DNA from: CBDUZS01 sp965371785
GTDB taxonomy: Bacteria; Fermentibacterota; Fermentibacteria; Fermentibacterales; JCC-6
Assembly (NCBI GenBank): GCA_965371785.1
Contig: CBDUZS010000082.1
Coordinates: forward strand, 1-9,351
Direction: 5' to 3'
DNA: 9,351 nt
Under the pieces are notes generated by a model. It saw only the letters and a list, made by a program, of their open reading frames with translations, did not search any database and had not been told where the DNA came from. Both the position numbers and the translations under genes were made by a program. Positions 5,303 to 9,351 of the stretch are shown here, piece by piece. Each line of letters begins with the position of its first letter. Within the stretch, counting starts at the first letter, position 1.

Positions 5303-8167
5303 TCATAACTCCGCAGGAGCCACCGTCAATGGTCCGGACTCGACATACCCTGCGCGGATCCTGCCGTTTCTCTCTATCGTACCCGTTACCAGAAGGGTCG
5401 CACCTGGTCGTCTGAGTATGCGTTTCGAGTTTCTGAACCACGGGCTCGGAAGGAAGATGTCTGCCACACCCGTATCGTCTTCCAGCATCAGGAAGCCTGC
5501 ACCTTTTTCCAGCCTTCGACCGGTAACGCATCTGCCCCAGAGTTTTACCCTGCCTTTCGCGGGAATCTCACCGAGGGGGTACGTGGCTCCCGGTCTCTCG
5601 ACGAGGGAGATGGGATTGGCGACCAGGGGCACGTCGAGGATTGCAAGCTCGGAGGCGAGCCTGAACTCGGTATCGTACTCGGGGAGATCAGGGCTTCCCG
5701 TCCCCTCGGGAAAGAGGTCGGATACGCCTGCTTCGAGACACCAGAGTGCCCTGGCCGGATTCAGACCGATCTCTCTGAAGCAGCCTGCCTGCGCCATACT
5801 CCCTGCAATTGCTCGACCACATCCGGATGAGAGAACCTGTTCAGGACACGAGTAGGGTCGGCCCTCCTTCAGCCTCTCGAATTCCGTGCTTCCCATCCCC
5901 TTCAGGTGCCGGAACCCGATCATGATCGACTCTTCACTCGGGGAATGTGAAACCCATTCACCGGTGTTCACACCCGGCGGAAGCAGGGTTATGCCCATCC
6001 TCCTTGCCTCTTCGAGGTAGACGCTGCTATGGTAAAAACCGCCGCCGGCCGCGAGCATTGCCGCCATTGCCCCGGCGGGTCGGCTTACCTTCATCTCCGC
6101 CGATGCAGAGGCAACCACACCATACGTATAGGAATGAGCCTTGCAGAACCCGTAGCCGGCATACCCCGAGAGGGCTGCCCAGCAGATCTCGGCCCTCTCG
6201 GGGCTCATTCCACGCTGTCTGCACATCGACAGGATCTCCTCACGGTGCACCGCTTTTTTCTTCAACCTCCTGCGCATGAGGTCTCCCTGGGCTTCGTCGA
6301 TACCGAGCAGTATCGATGCGGCTTCGGAAATATCCTCCTGGAAGAGCATCACACCGAGGTTCTCGCGGAGGAGTTCTCTCAGCTCTGGTAAAGGATAGTC
6401 GATTCGGGCAAGACGGTGAACACGGGAGAGGTACTTCTCACGGCCGCCGCCGGCAGCCGCGCCTGGTCTGACAAGGGCCAGGGCTCGAGCGATATCCTCC
6501 ATGTTCCGGATATCCATTTCCCTGAGCAGCCCTCTGAGGGCAGGGGATTCTATGTGTGCAATACCGAGTGTACGGCCCTCGTTGAGCATCTCGAGTGCTT
6601 TCCCCGATAGAGCGCCCTGCTTTCTGAAGAGCAAGGAAGGAACTTCCCTGATTTCACGACATGCAATGGAAAGGGATGTGAGCCCACGCTGCCCCAGAAG
6701 GTCCATTTTCAGCAACCCCAGGAACTCCGTGCCATCCTTGTCGTAGTGGGTTATCTCGAGGCCGCCTGTGGAGCCTTCGACTGGAATGATCCTGTCGATT
6801 TCGACGTTCGAGCATACGACCCCGCACGGGTGGGGAGCCATGTGGGAGGGAAGCCCCCTCAGTAATCTGGAGCTCTCTAATACCGCAGCAACCTCCGGTT
6901 GCGACCATATGGGATCCTCGAGATCCGACATTAGTTTTACGAGTGTGCCTATCTCTTCCATGCCCATACCTGATGCCGCGGCGGCAGCTCTGAACGCGGA
7001 CCTGGAGCGGTAGGTTACGATCTGTGATACAGACGCAGCATGCCGCCCCTGTTTCTCGAGGAACCATTGCATCAGCTCATCACGCCGATCGCTGTCGATG
7101 TCGAGATCGATGTCGGGCGGCTCGGAGCGAAGCCTGTTGAAGAACCTCGCAAAGGACAGATCGTACCGTAAGGGGCAGACTATGGAGATATCGAGCAGGT
7201 ACGAGACGATACTTCCGGCAGCGGAACCACGTGCAACGGCCGTGATGCCGGTTTCGCGGCAGTGCTCTATCAGGTTACTGAACGTAAGGAAGTAACCGGA
7301 GAGCCCGGCCCCGGCGATTGCATTCAGTTCCGTCTCCAGCCTTCGTTTCGCGGCGCAGCTGTTACCGTATCGCTCTTCGAGCCTTGTAACGGTGAGATTC
7401 CGGAGCAGCCGGTCGTCGTGTTTCCCGCAGGGGGGTTCTGGCGGTGAATGAACCGGGAGAGAACACGTCAGGAGAGCCAGCTCCCGGTTGTTCTCCAGAG
7501 ACCTTGGTGCCGTGCTGAACGCGCTCAGGAAGAGATCGAGAGAGGGTACGTCAGATGTCTCCTCAGGGGGGGAGACATCCTTTATCAGGGGCTCGGCCAG
7601 GAGGGAGTCGACCTTCCTCAGAATCCGGTGTACAGCCCGGTCATTCTCACGGCAGAACATCGAAGGCCATACGGCAAGCGGATTCATGCCCTTACCGACC
7701 AGTACCTCTTCGGCAGCTCCTGGGTCGGCTCCACTGATTCCCAGGGGAAGCACCGCGGAGAATATTCTTCCATGGAACCCGAGCTCGTTTTCGAGGTATT
7801 CCGTATCGGAGGAAGAGAATGATATGCAGGCAGTGTTCTCGGTTCGTTCGAAAGCTTCCGTGCGTGGAACCCGCCCGGGAAGATGGAAACCTGTTATGAG
7901 GCCCGATAACTCGCTCCAGCCGCTTGCCAGGGCAAGAAAGATGTACTTCCTGCCGTCGAACGTGAGATCGGCACCGGGAACACCCTCTACACCGGACAGA
8001 GCGCACGCATCCGTGAAAGCGAACTGGCCGTACACCCCGCCCCTGTCTGCGAGGACGGCACCCCGGAACCCTGCAGCAGCCACGGATTCGGCCAGAGCCC
8101 GGGGTGTGGCTGCACCGTATCGGAAGGTGAAACAGCTCTTTACCCATGGCAACATGTACTCTTTCAT
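5303..8167 (-). CDS. DNA polymerase III alpha-type subunit, DnaE2/ImuC-like (error-prone)
   Basis: A C-family DNA polymerase of 954 residues, against about 1160 for replicative DnaE and roughly 1030-1100 for DnaE2. The palm has ARGSAAGS (312-319), PDIDLDID (351-358) with catalytic D352 and D354, and the third aspartate D489 in GLLKMDLLG. Further family blocks are LFQEDISEAA (608-617), AGYGFCKAHS (670-679), EEARRMGI.LLPP.VN (719-734), an HhH region (about 750-812) and a C-terminal OB fold (about 871-950). DnaE2-like features are the HYDKDGTEFLGLLK context, GFYHSS (710-715) and an end at the OB fold without a tau-binding tail. The N-terminal PHP domain is degenerate: the HxHxH region reads SCFTFRYG (11-18) and the TDHG motif reads ADRGG, so metal binding is unlikely. 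This suits an SOS translesion polymerase, but imuA/imuB partners are not in the window. The start is uncertain: ATG 8167 has a poor ribosome binding site, and Met5 (8155) is an alternative. Confidence 0.85.
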   Translation of the reverse strand: MKEYMLPWVKSCFTFRYGAATPRALAESVAAAGFRGAVLADRGGVYGQFAFTDACALSGVEGVPGADLTFDGRKYIFLALASGWSELSGLITGFHLPGRVPRTEAFERTENTACISFSSSDTEYLENELGFHGRIFSAVLPLGISGADPGAAEEVLVGKGMNPLAVWPSMFCRENDRAVHRILRKVDSLLAEPLIKDVSPPEETSDVPSLDLFLSAFSTAPRSLENNRELALLTCSLPVHSPPEPPCGKHDDRLLRNLTVTRLEERYGNSCAAKRRLETELNAIAGAGLSGYFLTFSNLIEHCRETGITAVARGSAAGSIVSYLLDISIVCPLRYDLSFARFFNRLRSEPPDIDLDIDSDRRDELMQWFLEKQGRHAASVSQIVTYRSRSAFRAAAAASGMGMEEIGTLVKLMSDLEDPIWSQPEVAAVLESSRLLRGLPSHMAPHPCGVVCSNVEIDRIIPVEGSTGGLEITHYDKDGTEFLGLLKMDLLGQRGLTSLSIACREIREVPSLLFRKQGALSGKALEMLNEGRTLGIAHIESPALRGLLREMDIRNMEDIARALALVRPGAAAGGGREKYLSRVHRLARIDYPLPELRELLRENLGVMLFQEDISEAASILLGIDEAQGDLMRRRLKKKAVHREEILSMCRQRGMSPERAEICWAALSGYAGYGFCKAHSYTYGVVASASAEMKVSRPAGAMAAMLAAGGGFYHSSVYLEEARRMGITLLPPGVNTGEWVSHSPSEESIMIGFRHLKGMGSTEFERLKEGRPYSCPEQVLSSGCGRAIAGSMAQAGCFREIGLNPARALWCLEAGVSDLFPEGTGSPDLPEYDTEFRLASELAILDVPLVANPISLVERPGATYPLGEIPAKGRVKLWGRCVTGRRLEKGAGFLMLEDDTGVADIFLPSPWFRNSKRILRRPGATLLVTGTIERNGRIRAGYVESGPLTVAPAEL

Positions 8168-8283
8168 GAACTATAAGGTAAACAAATGTGCACCTATTCG
8201 CAACCCCGAGTTGACACCGGCTCCCCTCGTGGCAATCGTGCGCCATGATCTGACAAGGCTATGCACAAGAGAAGGGATGAGAA
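8168..8283. promoter_or_regulatory. Divergent intergenic region between polymerase and lipoprotein genes
   Basis: Both genes start outward from these 116 bp, so promoters in both directions are expected. On the plus strand a perfect TTGACA (8211-8216) is followed after 17 bp by AATCGT, a weak -10 with three matches. Near the lipoprotein gene, AAGGGATGAG (8272-8281) forms a good ribosome binding site. On the minus side I see no convincing -10, no Shine-Dalgarno for the polymerase and no dyad resembling known LexA boxes. Confidence 0.35.
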
Positions 8284-9063
8284 ATGAAGAGAATGATTAT
8301 CATATCCATTGTAACAGCAGTGGCAATCGCACTGAGCTGTTCTGACGATCCGACCTCACCCACCGGTAACTTACCTGTGGTACACAACCTGGTGATCATC
8401 GAGGATTCCTGCGGGGGACAGGACGTCTTCCTCTCCTGGGACGCAGTGGACGTAGAGGATCTCGATGGCTACGAAGTCTGGTATGCAACTACCGACCCGG
8501 GTGACTGGGGAATTGCGTTCAACGTAAATGCTCCCGACACCTTCGGAGTACACGTCCCCACCCAGACCGGTCACTACACGGTGGTTGCACGCAAGGGTAT
8601 GGACACCTCCTCCGACTACTCGAATGAGGTGAACTCACTGGCGACGCGGAATTACGATACATACCAGCTCCGGACTGACGGCAACTCTGGTCTCATCTTC
8701 GCAGAAACCTCCGCCACGACCGGAGACGCCTCTTCCGCCGATTTCGCGCAGGACGTTTACGTTGCGGAATCCGGCAACCTGCTCTACGTCTACGCCGGCA
8801 ACCATGACCCCGTACACTATCCCGGAGGACATGCAACACTCCTTGCTCCCGTCAGCGGGCTGAACTATGCACCGGAGCCAGGTTCGTCTGACTGGGTTGA
8901 CTCAATCCAGGTCGATGACTGGAATAACGTTTTCGTGATGCTGGAGGATGGCTACTACGCCGAATTCCAGATCGCGGATACAGTCTACACCAACGGTTTC
9001 GATGTAGATGCTTTCGAATACCAGAGCATCCTGGGTCTCAGGCTCTTCAACGTATTCTTCTAG
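8284..9063 (+). CDS. Putative lipoprotein with fibronectin type III-like domain
   Basis: A 259-residue exported protein of unknown function. The N-terminus has KR at positions 2-3, a hydrophobic stretch (4-17) and ALSC (16-19). Cys19 is the likely lipidated residue although the lipobox is not ideal (Ala at -3, Leu at -2), and it is followed by an acidic Ser/Pro/Thr linker (SDDPTSPTG). Ser at +2 gives no inner-membrane retention signal, which fits the outer membrane. Residues about 31-118 look like an FnIII fold, with a VFLSWDAV strand, GYEVWYATT, HYTVVARKGMD and YSNEV. The remaining 140 residues are rich in Tyr, Asp and Gly with alternating hydrophobic patterns suggesting beta structure; I do not recognise them. 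A ribosome binding site (GGGATGAG) precedes the ATG. An intrinsic terminator follows, so it is probably transcribed alone. Confidence 0.8.
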   Translation: MKRMIIISIVTAVAIALSCSDDPTSPTGNLPVVHNLVIIEDSCGGQDVFLSWDAVDVEDLDGYEVWYATTDPGDWGIAFNVNAPDTFGVHVPTQTGHYTVVARKGMDTSSDYSNEVNSLATRNYDTYQLRTDGNSGLIFAETSATTGDASSADFAQDVYVAESGNLLYVYAGNHDPVHYPGGHATLLAPVSGLNYAPEPGSSDWVDSIQVDDWNNVFVMLEDGYYAEFQIADTVYTNGFDVDAFEYQSILGLRLFNVFF

Positions 9064-9083
9064 ACAAGCCTGACATCGAATGC

Positions 9084-9115
9084 AGGGGCCGGTTTACAGC
9101 CGGCCCCTTTCATTT
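9084..9115 (+). terminator. Intrinsic terminator of the lipoprotein gene
   Basis: GGGGCCGG (9085-9092) and CCGGCCCC (9100-9107) form a perfect 8-bp GC stem. A flanking A-T pair (9084/9108) extends it to 9 bp, with a 7-nt loop TTTACAG, and TTTCATTT follows. It begins 21 bp after the stop codon and separates the lipoprotein gene from the next one. Confidence 0.85.
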
Positions 9116-9161
9116 GCGGAATAACTTCCCCTCGGAACCTGTATCAACATCAGGAACTAAC

Positions 9162-9168
9162 GGGAGGT
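9162..9168 (+). promoter_or_regulatory. Strong ribosome binding site of the right-edge gene
   Basis: GGGAGGT lies 7 nt before the ATG at 9176 and closely matches the anti-Shine-Dalgarno, supporting this start. No convincing promoter is visible between the terminator and this site. Confidence 0.6.
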
Positions 9169-9175
9169 AACGAAA

Positions 9176-9351
9176 ATGACAGTATTCAAGCTTCTGGCAG
9201 TCCTTGCAATGGTGCTCTTCCCCGGAAGAAAGAGCGGGCGAACAACCGACTACGAGACCGTTGTCAACAGGGTGGCCGAAATGGTATGGGATAGTTCTGT
9301 CTGGGACATGGCTTCCGACTACGGCCTGGACATCGTCAACGTGACATGGGA
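9176..9351 (+). CDS. Partial gene, exported protein of unknown function (5' end)
   Basis: An open frame of 58 codons runs to the window edge without a stop. It begins MTVFKLLAVLAMVLFPGRKSG, a hydrophobic segment (about 3-15) followed by a basic polar stretch. This looks like a signal peptide or membrane anchor, although a lysine at position 5 is the only early positive charge and there is no obvious AxA site. The following part (DYETVVNRVAEMVWD, then DYGLDIVNVTW) is acidic and aromatic and I cannot assign it. The strong ribosome binding site and the terminator just upstream make it a real, separately transcribed gene. Like its upstream neighbour it seems to be an envelope protein. Confidence 0.65.
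   Translation, partial: MTVFKLLAVLAMVLFPGRKSGRTTDYETVVNRVAEMVWDSSVWDMASDYGLDIVNVTW

Noticed and set aside
7488..8345. Long plus-strand open frame (285 codons) opposite the polymerase gene
   Set aside because: It lies antisense to the N-terminal part of the DnaE2-like gene, its residues are low-complexity Arg/Ser/Pro-rich with no recognisable domain, and it overlaps the start of the lipoprotein gene in another frame. It is a codon-bias shadow.
1..9351. CRISPR arrays, tRNA or rRNA genes, insertion sequence ends
   Set aside because: I found no regularly spaced repeats, no tRNA-like cloverleaf sequences, no rRNA signatures and no transposase or terminal inverted repeats. The only mobile-element enzyme is the integron integrase.

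Overview
The window looks like bacterial chromosome from a Gram-negative-type organism. It encodes a lipoprotein with an N-terminal signal, a Lon-family protease, a DnaE2-type polymerase and a cell-surface pyruvyltransferase homologue. The mix recalls candidate phyla around the FCB group, but nothing here fixes the taxonomy. Most genes are moderately GC-rich. The first ~240 bases are clearly AT-richer (about 38% GC by hand count over 61-240).

Left end (1-1651): a chromosomal integron platform. A complete tyrosine recombinase of the integron-integrase (IntI) type runs rightward from 259 to 1464. It carries the five catalytic residues, the nucleophilic tyrosine and the IntI-specific insertion. 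A gene running leftward off the window edge starts at 67; it is probably a class I SAM-dependent methyltransferase. A divergent intI and first gene is the layout expected for integrase, attI and first cassette. The 191-bp gap holds a good sigma70-like promoter for intI, a perfect 7-bp dyad over its -35 box, and GTTATAY heptamers that could be IntI core sites. Directly behind intI lies the 3' stub of a biotin carboxyl carrier gene that has lost its 5' part, so the platform probably arrived by a rearrangement that cut this gene.

Centre (1655-8167): three genes on the minus strand in the order DnaE2/ImuC-like polymerase, Lon-like AAA+ protease (AAA_32/LonB type), polysaccharide pyruvyl transferase. 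Gaps are 63 and 18 bp, consistent with one operon or two overlapping units. The polymerase keeps its catalytic aspartates but has lost the PHP metal-binding histidines, which fits a non-proofreading translesion enzyme.

Right end (8284-9351): two plus-strand genes for exported proteins. The first is a 259-residue lipoprotein with a fibronectin-III-like domain and ends in a clear intrinsic terminator. The second has a strong ribosome binding site and runs off the window.

The most interesting part is the integron control and recombination region (about 68-258), its possible first cassette, and the truncated carrier gene behind intI.
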